Assembly (NCBI RefSeq): GCF_002234675.1
Contig: NC_019880.2
Coordinates: 21,071,789 to 21,135,788, forward strand
DNA: 64,000 nucleotides
Direction of reading: 5' to 3'
Source: Oryzias latipes
Taxonomy: Eukaryota > Chordata > Actinopteri > Beloniformes > Adrianichthyidae
Shown here piece after piece: positions 11,500-23,100 of the stretch. The notes beneath the pieces were generated by a model that saw nothing but the letters and a program-made list of their open reading frames with translations, searched no databases and was not told where the DNA came from. Positions within the stretch are counted from its first letter, which is position 1; each line of letters opens with the position of its first letter. A program made the position numbers and the translations under genes.

Positions 11500-12035
11500 C
11501 CACAGCCGCCACATACATTTTGTTCATTTTCCATGTCTGACATGTCAGTCTTTCATGAATACTGCGTGACATACATCATTCATACGTGTTTCTTGCGCTC
11601 GTCGATGTGAACAGATGGTTTCAGCCGACGAGTCTTTAAGGGAATTCGGTTTTAAAGCTGTTAAAAACTTTGATTCAGTTGAGAATTACACAGTTTACGC
11701 GTATTTTATGCACAATCTTATGCAATTGTGCGTGATTTTTGTGAGATGCATAGACAAACCTGTCTTTCCACGACCGTTCCACGTTTGCCTAACAGACTTT
11801 GGATATAACTTTTATATCACGTATACGGCGCACAGATCACGTTACAATTACGTAATTGATGCATGATTCACTGATGAATTGCACATAAACAGAGAAATAA
11901 TCCTTTTTTTCTATGTTGATTTACATGTTCTTTGCGTGTTTATTCATGCTTCTTCTGTGGTTTTAATGACATATGAAAATTTCACCTAAAGACCTTAACT
12001 TTTCTCCCTTTTTCCACATATGACCAGTTTTCATC
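11500..12035 (-). repeat. Dispersed repeat, inverted partner at 32030..32625
   Basis: Read on the minus strand this matches the plus strand of 32030..32625 over about 500 bp with scattered differences. Shared landmarks are ACGTGGAACGGTCGTGGAAA, GTGCGCCGTATACGTGATA and TGCAATTCATCAGTGA. It is rich in short TACGTA-like palindromes. No coding capacity or clear terminal repeats were seen, so the class is unknown. Confidence 0.7.
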
Positions 12036-15000
12036 CATGTGATATGCACAGAATGGACGTAGAGACTGTGTGACCGGCCTTCAAAGGTTGCAGGTCTGGG
12101 GTCTCTGGCTCCTCCTCTTTGCAGATTTCTGCTGTCTTTCCTCATCAGGGACAGCAGAAGACCTTTTTCCAGCCACGATACCTGTTCCAACCACTGCACA
12201 GGTTTAAGTCGTTCCAACCAGAAACTGGAAACAAAATTAAAAAATATTTAAACATTTTAGTCAAAACTATAGACAAAAAAGATGTTTAAATAAAAGCACA
12301 GAAAACTGAGATGAATTTTCTTCTCTGCAGCATCTTTTAGACTATTGCCGTTTGGCAACATCAAACTTTATTTTAAAGCAGGAGAAACATCCCAAAATGT
12401 TGCTATTTATAGAAAAACATTTTATTTCTTCTATTGTGACAAAGTAGATGAATTTACAAACAACTACGATCAGAGAATCCGTTGACGTGTTACTGAATAA
12501 ATGTGAAACTTTACTGCTTCAGCTGTTCTGAATGAAATAAGACTGAATATTTCAGACTTCTATCAAATGACTGAAGCTCCTCTGTTATTTGTTTGACCAT
12601 AAATGACTGTCTGCTTTTTATGTTTCCTAACAATAAAGGAAGAGCCTTTCTGCCTAAATGTCTTTTTGTGTAGGACGTCAGTCTCTTCACATGTGTTTTC
12701 TGGACTTTTGAAACATTTGGATCTTCCTGAGCCCTAAAATAAACTCCTCTGTTCCTTGTTGCAGTGTCTGGCTCTGCTATCACTCCTTGCCCTTCTTTAT
12801 CTCTGACTGCACTTTGCCTCTGGTCCTCAGATAACAGAAGAATGACATCTTCTAGACGACATCGTGGCCCACAATCCTGCGAGGGCGGTGTGAGTCAGCA
12901 AAGGTGGATGGGGGGAGGACAGGGGGAGGTGGAGCACTGAGAGTCGCTGCAAAGTCAGGACGAGCGAGCGTTTGAACCGGCTGATGGACTCACGCCTCCT
13001 CACACGTACAGCTCCAATGAGAGGAGTCTGCAGCAGTGTGCAGAGCAGCCAGTCACGCGGGGATGAATGATTCATCTGCTGAGAGGGAGGGGGGCATACA
13101 GGCAGCTGAAGGATGTAGAGCTGCAGAGCAAAGGGGAGGAGAGGGACAGACAGAAAGCTGCAGGAAGGAAACTCGCTTCTCTTTACTTTGCTGACCAGAC
13201 AGTGGAAACGTGTTTTTATGCAGCAGGGTGACCGTGCCGGCTCATCCAGCTGCTGTGGAACTAATGAAAATACACTTATGTAATCATGCAAGATGCTCTA
13301 TGAAAAGTAATTTATGTAAAGAAAACTGTAGGATTTCATGTGGAAAAGTGTTTTTACAGAAAAACACCTGATCATCTGGATGGGTGAGCCAATACTTTGT
13401 AGCCGCTACAGTCAGCTGACCAAAGTCTCCCGGCTCCGCCCCTTTCTGATCATCCACCTGCAGACCAATAGATCCATGACCGTCTTTGATTTTTTGCTGG
13501 TCTGAGCTGGAATCTGGATCAGAACTGGACGAATGGATAAATCTGATATTGCTGCCATTTTTGTTGCACCGCTAATGTTAGGAGGGGGTTGTGAGGGACT
13601 GTAAGCTAGTGGGAGAGAGTGTAAACGAAGGGATGCTGGGACGGCTTGCTGCATTCCATTGGTCCCGCCCACAACTCAGAGGTGAATTTCTGTTGAACGC
13701 CTGCTGCTCCTATAATGACAGTTTTTCTAATGTTAGCTAAAAACATCAATCATAATGAAAAGACCACATCAAAGGAAGATCACAGCTGGACTTTAGAATG
13801 TTCTAACACCTGAAGTTACCTGCCAGCAAGATGTTTAAGTGGAAAAGACAAACCTGTCAGCAGAAGAACAAAGTCTTTGTCTGGTTTCAACCACAGGACG
13901 AGCACAAAGTGAGAAGGACAGAGCCGAGAAAAGCCTCTGTGGGCTTTTCAGCCTCCATGTTTCCTCTGAGCAGGTGCCAGGTGTTCAGCTGCTCTCCCCC
14001 CTCCCCTTTGCCGGTTTCTGTCTCTTTCTGTTTGACTCACGCCTTCCTTCATCAGTGCCCTTCACACACATCATCCATGCAGTGCGAGGCGGCATTCAAA
14101 TTCAGACTAAATCATTTACATCCAGACGCACCAAAATACCAAAGACATTCATGCAGGTGAGCTGCAGACTCCCGTCGTGTCATTAAATTCTGCCTCCCGC
14201 CTGTGATTCCCAGCTAATTACAGGGCTGAATGGGGACCAAACACACATGGTGCTCACACACACTGCAGATGAAATCAGCAGAGGTTTTGTGTGATGCAGC
14301 ATCAGGGTTTGGCTGTAAACCTGCTGCTGTTTGCCCCCGGTATCCCGCTGCTCCAGAACCGCATTCTGCGTCTGTTTTCACACATCCGGCTCCCAGAAAC
14401 GTCGGGATTTGTTTCATATAGTCTCACCTCACTCCTGTGAAGCAGGTGCTGAAAAAGTGTGTGGGCTGCAGCAGCAAAAGCCGGAGAAGGCAGGAACGAA
14501 GAAACCCATGAAAAGAGAAGAGATCAACACAAAAACGTTGTGTTTGGGTGTTGAATGCATTCGGTTTGAACGGTTTACTGGGCGGTAATGAAACCGTCTC
14601 CACTTTACCCCCAAAGATCCACAAACCGCACAGACAAAATGTCATTATGGCTGCACAAACCTCATAAATTAAAACAGAATATGGGGGGGGGGGGGGGGGG
14701 GGGGGGGTTATACTGACAAACTCAGATTATTCTATGAAAAAGAAGAAAAGACTGAACAATCACTGATTTGCACACCGGCTAAAATGACTCTAAAAGAACA
14801 AAGAGGTTCCTTAGATTTAATGCTTAAACGTATACTTTAGCAGGAACAGACAGAATAACATCAAAACGCCAGATTCTCTACAACAGGAGGAGATTTTTGA
14901 GAAGATCCCCCTGTAGATCTGAGCAAAGACAAGGACTCCAGATTCAGCCTCAACGTGCACAAAGTCACAAAGTTAACAGGATATCAAGTCATTTTCAACT

Positions 15001-16052
15001 AGCGAGGGCTCAGTGACGCCCTGTTCAGGCGTGTAGGAATGAATAATGCTGCCTGAAGGCTGAAAAAATCCATACGTTTAGCGTTCTGATGGGTTCTGCT
15101 TTTTGGTTGTGTTTCGTTTTCCTGACAAATGCAGGAAAAGAATGATCCCAAGAGACGGTTGTGGTTTATCTGCTGAACTCCACAAAGAGGAGAACACTGA
15201 GATGAACAGTAAAAATGAACAATGACAGTCTTTTCAAATTAAAACCATGCAGTTAAAAGCAAAGGAGATCCAAAGCCTTTGGAGCTCTGCCGGACTTCAA
15301 TCCATGACGACGACGTGTGTCACCGTGGTAACTTTTAATGTGGTCCCAGCTCTCTCTCAGAAGAAGAAACAGGTCTGTGTTTCTGCTGTTTGTAAGAAGA
15401 GAATACTTAATTTACAAACTACTCTCTGAAAGTCATTACATACCAAAATCAGCTTTTTAAGTGAGACGACTTTAAAACCGGTGACAGACAAATACTTTTG
15501 TGTCGATTGTGTCTACTCTGTGATAATGAAAGGAAGGAACATTTGATTAAAACTCCAATTTTAGTTTATTTTAGTTTCCACATTCCGGTTAGTTTTAAAT
15601 AATTTTTCTTTGTTCCTGAAAAGATTGCTATTTATTTATTCGCTACAGTATTACTTTGTAACACTTAAGACATTTACTGTTTTCTCCTTTATATGTTGAA
15701 ATTAAACTTTTCATGTACTTATTCAATAGTAAATTCACGTTCAGATGAATATTTTCTAATTAAAGGACTTGTTTCAAAATAAAAGCTGACACAGATGCTA
15801 GTCCTATTTAAAAAAAAAACATTGTTCCTGCAGAAAAGTTGAGTCATTTATTCAAGTCAGTCAAGAGAAAGAACAAATAAAAGGAAAATCCAACCTGCAA
15901 GATAACAGTGAGAGAGAACATTAAACAGGATTGTAGATATTAAAATGGTAAATACATTAAATTGAAGCAGTGAAAGATTCTCAGTTCGGACTTTTGAAAT
16001 AGTATGAAAAGTGCGCATCTCTTTAACCTCTTTTTATTTTCAGAGTGAAACG
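12036..16052. other. No gene recognised
   Basis: Several frames of 60 to 150 codons exist on both strands (the longest at 12827..13291, minus) but none shows a domain, splice context or repeat-family match. A poly-G run lies at 14683..14707. Confidence 0.5.
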
Positions 16053-16559
16053 GTGAGTGTAGTACAACTGTGAGTGTAGTACAACCGTGAGTCTGGTACA
16101 ACCGTGAGTCTAGTACAACTGTGAGTGTAGTACAACCGTGAGTCTGGTACAACCGTGAGTCTAGTACAACTGTGAGTGTAGTACAACCGTGAGTGTAGTA
16201 CAACCGTGAGTCTGGTACAACCGTGAGTCTGGTACAACCGTGAGTCTGGTACAACCGTGAGTGTAGTACAACTGTGAGTGTAGTACAACCGTGAGTCTGG
16301 TACAACCGTGAGTGTAGTACAACTGTGAGTGTAGTACAACCGTGAGTCTGGTACAACCGTGAGTCTGGTACAACCGTGAGTCTAGTACAACCGTGAGTCT
16401 GGTACAACCGTGAGTGTAGTACAACCGTGAGTCTGGTACAACCGTGAGTCTAGTACAACCGTGAGTCTGGTACAACCGTGAGTGTAGTACAACCGTGAGT
16501 CTGGTACAACCGTGAGTGTAGTACAACCGTGAGTCTGGTACAACCGTGAGTGTAGTACA
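16053..16559. repeat. 17-bp minisatellite, about 30 copies
   Basis: Tandem array of GTGAGTSTRGTACAACY, mostly GTGAGTCTGGTACAACC or GTGAGTGTAGTACAACC. Variation is almost confined to three positions, giving CTGG, CTAG and GTAG types and a C/T end. Because 17 is not a multiple of 3 and the unit lacks stops on the minus strand, all three minus frames stay open; this is not evidence of a gene. Confidence 0.95.
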
Positions 16560-18049
16560 TGCTGCTTTGTTCACATTGAACCTTATTAGCTGGTGTTGTT
16601 TGTGTGTTATTGAAACGGTGCCGCAGGGACAGGTACATCAAAAATGTCTCTGTACTAATGTCTGTGCACGTGTGTGTGTGCGTGTGTGCACGCGTGTGTC
16701 ATGGCTGCCACAGTGGCTGTCTCCACAGATGGGGATTTGGTCCTTTGTAATGAATTCAATTCCAGAGAGACTCATACATCAAATCTAAGCTTGGAGCACC
16801 GATCTCATCTGTGGCTGCAGAGAAACCGCCCAGAGACTCGCAGTCGTCTGTGAATTTTCCGAGTCACGCTCTGAGCCAAAGATCTCTGTAGATTTATGTC
16901 TGGGGGCCGGCGGACGACACAAGTTCATGGTCTGTGGCTGCAGATTCAGGCCGAGAGGCCAGCCGGCTCCTTTTCCGGCTGCTTGTATTCAGCGGTGAGA
17001 ACAGAATCCTGCAGGACTCACAGACGACGCCGACATGACGCTTTTCTGCAGCGCTCAAACACGTTATACACTACCCCACCCCCCCTAATTTTCTTTGAAA
17101 GAATGGAGGAGCTGTGAACCTTAATCTCTAGGACTGTACTCTGACCCAGAGCAGCTGAGGTGATCAAACTGGACACAACTGTGGCAAAAACAGAGAGGGT
17201 GCACGCCGAGACGTCCTCATCACCCAGAAATCTTTGCTCCCATCAGTTTCTGTCTGACAAAGGGTTTCCTTTTGCACTCCCACATTAGCTCAAATGGTGT
17301 CTGTTTTGCAGTTAAAAAGAGAAATGATCAACATTCCTGAAGAAAGAATGCTGTACTGTTTTAATACTTTGGCATCAAAACCCTTTAAAAATGTTTAAAC
17401 CTTTATTCTTTGCTAAGAACAAAGCTTCAAAAACTCTTGAACAGCTTTTATTCATGGAAACGATTTGTGAACGTTCCTCACTGAGGATTGAGAGATGATA
17501 GTTTATGACCAACGTTTTTCCTGGAATTCAGCTCCAGACTAAAGACCAAGAACATGAGATGTTTAAGTATTTGTATTTCTTCATTCTCACAGCCTCTATT
17601 TGTAACACACATCACATTAACACGGCAGTAAGTGTAGCTTACCTCCCATTTCAAACAAACGTATTTGTTTACATGGTAAAGACGTTTGCTCCTCCCTTTT
17701 GCCTTCCATGCAGCCACCAAACCCTGGTCCGTAGGAGCCAGTGTCCTGCCGGTTTAGGCCTGCCCCACCTGCTGTCTTTTACCTGATCAGGTGTGGTTTG
17801 ACCATAAGAGGCTCCATAGGGTTGGTTGGAAAACAAGCAGGTGGTCAAGCATCTGGACTGCAGTTGGACATGGGTGGCATAGACGACCCAAATGAAGACC
17901 AAGGTCTTCCTCCTGTAGTTCTGAAGTGAAATCCAGCTGTGGACTAATTAGTTCATACACATTCTCTGCTGTGTTTTGCTATAATATATTCTTTCTCAAA
18001 ATGAACGCATATTGGAAAACTGGGAGGCAGCAAACTAAATGAAGGGAAC
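16560..18049. other. No gene recognised; short GT-rich tract
   Basis: A GTGTGTGCGTGTGTGCACGC tract lies near 16670. Small open frames have no recognisable domain. Confidence 0.45.
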
Positions 18050-18745
18050 GAAGAGTGAGTTTAAAAAGTTTGTTAGTCCAGACCGCGTTCGCTTCATTTC
18101 GTCTGGATCGAGTCCTGAACCTTGCAAACAAAACCACATGACTAAAGATCTCTTCTTTCATTGGCCAGGAAGTATGAGGGCGGGGCAAAGCTGCACTTTG
18201 GAAACCTTACTCTTTATAATTGGCTAATCAAATTTGAACGTCAACGTTAGGTTAAACTTTTTTACTTTGTACGGTGGAGTCAGAGGCCGGTTACCGAGGC
18301 AACGACGGCTAAGACGGAACACTGATACGTGTTTATGACGTCTAGATTGTTGGGAAAACAGTGGGAAGGAATGTAGATCCCATTAAAAGCTGTTTTAATG
18401 ATCCCTCATTCATCCAAATCCCATTTCAGTCAGTTGCTATGTCTCATCCTTTTGGTTGCTTTCTTCCTTTTCTGTTTACATCCCATAATGCCCGGCTACA
18501 GTGGATGTTTTAGTTCAGTTGCGCCACTCCGAACACGGAGCCTATTCAGGCTGAGGAAAACTCAAATCGAAGCTCAGTCCGTCTGAAAAAGAACCGAGAC
18601 CGCCACAAAAGATGGGTCAGAGAGCGGTTCCTGGTCCCGGATCAGGGTCCACTTGTGTCAGACTGAACCTTTGGTCCAGGTTGTCGGTGGAAAGAACTCT
18701 GGTTCTCTAAGTGAACCAAATGTGTCCGGTCTGAGTATGGCCATA
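18050..18745 (+). repeat. Dispersed repeat of about 0.7 kb, inverted partner at 62693..63420
   Basis: Shares with the reverse strand of 62693..63420 landmarks such as ACATCCCATAATGCCCGGCT, CATTGGCCAGGA and GAACCAAATGTGTCC. The end segment CGAACCAAATGTGTCC also occurs alone near 9990. Non-coding. Probably a non-autonomous DNA transposon, but termini and target duplications are unclear. Confidence 0.7.
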
Positions 18746-19540
18746 GATTCATCCGTTGGGAGGAAGTTTACGAGAAGGGAGTGGCTTAAAGAGCTCATGT
18801 GATGTCGAACAGACATCACGAGAAAACAGAAAACTGTCTAAGCAATGAAAGGTTTTCCACCATGACCTGCTTTTAAACGTTTGTTGGGTAAAGCTTCACT
18901 AGACCGTAGCTGCATTTTCCGTTTACTGTGCAGGAAAAGCCTCACTGTGACCCTAAAGCTACATGAACCCAGAAGATGGCGGATAAAGCCGGTGCTGAGG
19001 CAACATCCTCACTTTCATCTGTTTATCCTCCATGGAGGTTGTCGCCCGCAGCAGAGCTATTGTTAGCAGGGAGCTCGACTGCAGAGGAGCTCCAGAGAGC
19101 TGGAAGGCCAAAAGGTAAGGTCTTGGGAAATAATTGGGGAGGAGAAGGTAAAGGAGGGAGAGGATGTTGTGCTGGGGAACGGATGCAGATCGAGGGGCAG
19201 GAAGGGGCAGGAAATACAGAAAAATGCAGTGCAGAGGATGTAAGGGTGGGAATATATATAATAACAGACCTGAACAAAGGATGTGGAGGCAAAGTTAAGA
19301 AGACGTGAGTAATGTGTCATCTGGAGAATCCAGATGCTTTTATTCTTTTTTAAAGGTTCTTCCCAATGTCAGCAGTCTGTCCCACACATCCGTGAAGAGG
19401 TAAACGGCGTTTATTTATACATGCATATACATGTATTTGCATGTATATATACATGTATATGCATGTATGTAGCTTTACTAGCTTCATATGAGAGCTGAAG
19501 ATCAGAACAGTCACAGTACAATTCGCACGCACGCACTCAT

Positions 19541-19541
<1 letters not shown>
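18746..19541. other. No gene recognised; palindromic ATGCATATACATGTAT tract
   Basis: At 19420..19470 lies a self-complementary stretch built from ACATGTAT, TGCATGTAT and ATATACATG. A GC-rich GGAGG segment at 19130..19200 shows open frames without domains. Confidence 0.4.

Positions 19542-19607
<66 letters not shown>
19542..19607. repeat. (CA)n microsatellite, 33 units
   Basis: Uninterrupted CA dinucleotide repeat of 66 bp, preceded by degenerate CACG and CATG units. Confidence 0.98.
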
Positions 19608-19610
<3 letters not shown>

Positions 19611-19943
19611 TTCCTGCGTCTATTTCTGAACAGGCCACTTAGAAACCTTGCAGGTGAAGGCAGATCTGAGCAAATGAAGCTGCTGTAGTTGAATTCTCTA
19701 AAAAGAAATAAAGAAAACTTATCATAGAGCAGAAGATATCTGCATTCTTTTAAAAAACAAAATTGTAAGATTTGTTCTAAGAAGAGTTTTCTGCATGTCT
19801 TCTTCACAGGGCGTCTTCATCAGCATCCACAGTTCTTCTCCCTGGGGAGGCAGAATTTAAAAGATCAAGCAGCTTTTTTTTTAACTTCTACAAGTGAAAA
19901 AAATGTCTAAGGTCACCAACTAACTAACCAACTTAGTTTATTT

Positions 19944-20146
19944 TTATGAGCTGAGAGAAACAGGAAATGACATCATCCAGATCAGAAGATGACGAAGAGT
20001 GAAAGTACTTGTTCTCGTTCTCTGGTCCTCGTTCCCTTTGGTTCTCCTCCTGGCCATGCAGACCAGAGCAGCAATCAGACCCAGAAACACCAACACCACC
20101 TTCACCACGGCTCCAGCGAGGATGATGAAGATGTGACCAGAAAGAT
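19944..20146 (-). CDS. Receptor exon 5: transmembrane helix and cytoplasmic tail
   Basis: Acceptor GGTCTGCAG ends at 20147. The exon reads NLSGHIFIILAGAVVKVV, continues through a hydrophobic helix to CMARRR and ends in TAA at 19946..19944. The tail of about 36 residues is basic and has no Tyr. An AATAAA on the same strand overlaps 19942..19937 directly after the stop. A further cytoplasmic exon cannot be excluded. Confidence 0.83.
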
Positions 20147-23100
20147 CTGCAGACCAGAGATTTACCAGCATCAACTCAAATACACGTGGATGGCTTTGTG
20201 AGGCTCTGGATTTGTGACATAAGTCTCCCCTCGTCTCAGATGAAACTGATAAATAAATTTTTTAGAATCTGGAGATTAGAGAATTTAGATAAAAAACCTC
20301 CAAACGTCAGTGTCTCTTCAGGGTTGGATCAGAACGTTGACATTCATGTGGTGACAGAATTAGTCAGGAATTAGTCAGGATTACTATGACAGAATTACTC
20401 ACTGCTCAAAATATGCAGATACACGTCTAACTCATTCTTGTTGCCGAGCCGAAGCAGATATCGACCAGCGTCTTCCTCAGTGATGCTTCTGATGAGCAGA
20501 GAGCCGTCGCTGCTCACACTCAGCCTGGAAGCTGCAGCTGAAGTCCGGACAACACTTCCTTTGTGGACTGCTGGTCTTAGTGCTTCATCTGGACCTTTCT
20601 GGTGCAGCCAGGTAACATCAGAACATGAGGAAGAGGAGGATGTAGTTCTGCAAGGTAAAAGGACTTCCTCTCCAACTCTGTAGTTGAGATGTTTAGTTTG
20701 TTCACCGGTGTCTGCAGGAGAGAAAAGAGCAAACGATGAACCTTTAACACGACATCACCGCAGAAATAAACTAAAATCATTATTTCTGCAAGGTTTTGAA
20801 AGTAATTTCATCAAATAAATGAATATTAAAATGTATTTATTCATAACTGACATCCAAGTTTGGCTTTTGGACGATTTAAGATGTGACATTAATTCAATTT
20901 AGTGTTTGAATTTGAAATGAGGATTTCTCCTCAAGTCTGCTTTACGAGTTATTCTGTCTGTGAGACGCTGATCTGTTCAAAATGTTCAGTTCGGGGTTTG
21001 ATTTCCTCTTTAGTGATGAATGAAGATAAAACTGAAAAGGATGACTTTGCTTCTATTTTGTGACATTAAACGATTTAAAGAGACAACGTTTTAAGTTCCC
21101 CTCAAGGAAGTTTGGTTTTTATTCTTCCTTTAGAAAGAGAATTGAACTCAGATCCATTCAAGAAGCTTTTCTTCATTCTAAGGTAAACATAATGCGTCAA
21201 AAACGGTAAAAAAGGGACAGTTCTTTAAGTTTCTCAGAATACATGGACTTTAAACAATCAAATATGGCTGACAAATTCAAAAGAATGACAGAGCAGGAAT
21301 GAAAAAACATTTAAAATTTACGGGATTGTCTGGAGAGAGCAGCTCATGAAACCTTCGCTATTCTCAGATTTAATAAAACAACTTCTATGAGTCTTCCCTG
21401 TCATCTTCTTTCTGACCTTCAAAGGTGAAAAACTTCTTCCAAAGCCTCACAGCAAGGGATCAAGAAGAACCTGGAGAGCTCACAGCCCCCCTAACCCTGT
21501 AAAAGCCATAATTCACCTGTCTTCCTAGCAGATCATGCGTCAGTCTGTCATGGAGCGAACCGCAGCAGAGCAACCAACTGATCACTGAGTCACAACACAA
21601 CACAGTCCAACAGAGACTCACACAACAACACAACTGACATCTGCAGAAAACCACAAATGAAACAATCCACTCTCCACATCTGCCTTTGGTTCAATCAACG
21701 GAATCATCATCATGTCTAAACTAACATTTTAATCCAGAGAATTCAGTTTGGAACAGAAATGAGTTTATTTATTTTTTTAAAGGTTTTCCTTTTTTCCTCA
21801 TTGATGACCCGAAACACCAGAAAATCTTGAACGTCACATGTTCCTTTAAACCTGTTGACTGGTTTTAATTTAATTTATGTTTTTCTAAAAAAAAAAAACT
21901 CCAAACATGTTCTGTTATTTAAAATCTGAAGAAAAGCGTTTTCTTGAATTCAATGTTTGCTTCTATTTGTAATAAATTCCTGTTTCAACAGATATTTTTG
22001 TTTTATTTTTATCTTTCTTTTCTTCTTTGATAAATTACATTAAATGACTGTTTATCTCTAATGATTATTAATATTATCAATCTGTATATAACAACCAACA
22101 TAGACGAGATACCGTTCAAAGTTTATAGTTTTACTTCACTTTATTTTCCTGATAGTTTGGTAAAAATGACAACAACAATGAAATGTATATAGAAAGGTTA
22201 AAAATAGATATTTTTGATTGACATTGAATGTGTTTTTGAAGGATCCACAGGGATGTTGAGTCAAAGTTTGCTTTCATCTGAAAATCCTGAAGATTCACAG
22301 GAATGACTGAAAGAACGGAAAAGGTTTTTTGTTTCTAAAGCTGTGGAAGAACACAATGATGGAGTCACATCCGTCTTACCTGTAAGAAGGTAGACGGCTT
22401 CTGTCTTCACCTGCTTGTCTTTAACAAACTGACAGGTGAATGTCTGGTGGTTTCCACTCTGATGCTCCACAGTCAGAACAGAAACACACTTTGTTGGTCT
22501 TTGAAGCTCAAACTGTGGATTTTTGGCCGACAGTTCTGATCCCGTCTGGTTCATCCAGATGATGGTGCTTCCCTCACAGACGTGGAGTTCATGGAAGCTT
22601 AGCAAGGAGCACCTCAGGTCGACTCTTCCACCGACATCTGAAGGAGACAAAGAGACTGAAGGAGAACAGACGTTTTTAGTCGATTCTTTTTGTTCTTCAT
22701 TGAATTTTCAATGTAACCCTTTTTTTACCGTGTGACACATTTACAGCATTGACTAAAATCAATCAAACTGATCAGAGGTTTGGGACATTATCTCCCATCT
22801 GTCACACTAAACATGTCTGTCATCAGTTTGAGCTTCTTCCAGCCTAAATGATTCAATGAGTTCAGCGTCTCTTCAGGGTGTGAGCTTTTCTCCCTCAGAA
22901 TGATTGAACTCAGAATACTCACTGGTCAGAACTTCCAGAAACACAGGGATGTAGTTGTAGTAATCCTGTCTGTCCCGACAGACGTAGCGTCCAGCGTCTT
23001 CCTCGGTGACGTTTCTGATGAGCAGAGAGCAGCTGCTGTTCACGCTCAGCCTGGATGCTGCAGTCTGCTCAACGTTTGCTGTGCAGCTCATCTGTTCTGA

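Noticed and set aside
12827..13291. 154-codon minus frame
   Set aside because: Low-complexity Ser/Leu/Pro composition, no domain, no splice or repeat support.
16053..16559. Possible CRISPR array
   Set aside because: Contiguous 17-bp tandem units without unique spacers, in vertebrate DNA.
15940..16641. Long minus-strand frames across 16053..16559, up to 155 codons, reading RLTVVPDSRLYQTHGC
   Set aside because: The 17-bp period with no stop in the unit keeps all three frames open; there is no start context, domain or splice signal.
17741..17929. Exon-like frame ending DPNEDQGLPPVVLK
   Set aside because: Composition is plausible, but there is no convincing acceptor-donor pair or second exon; kept out for lack of support.
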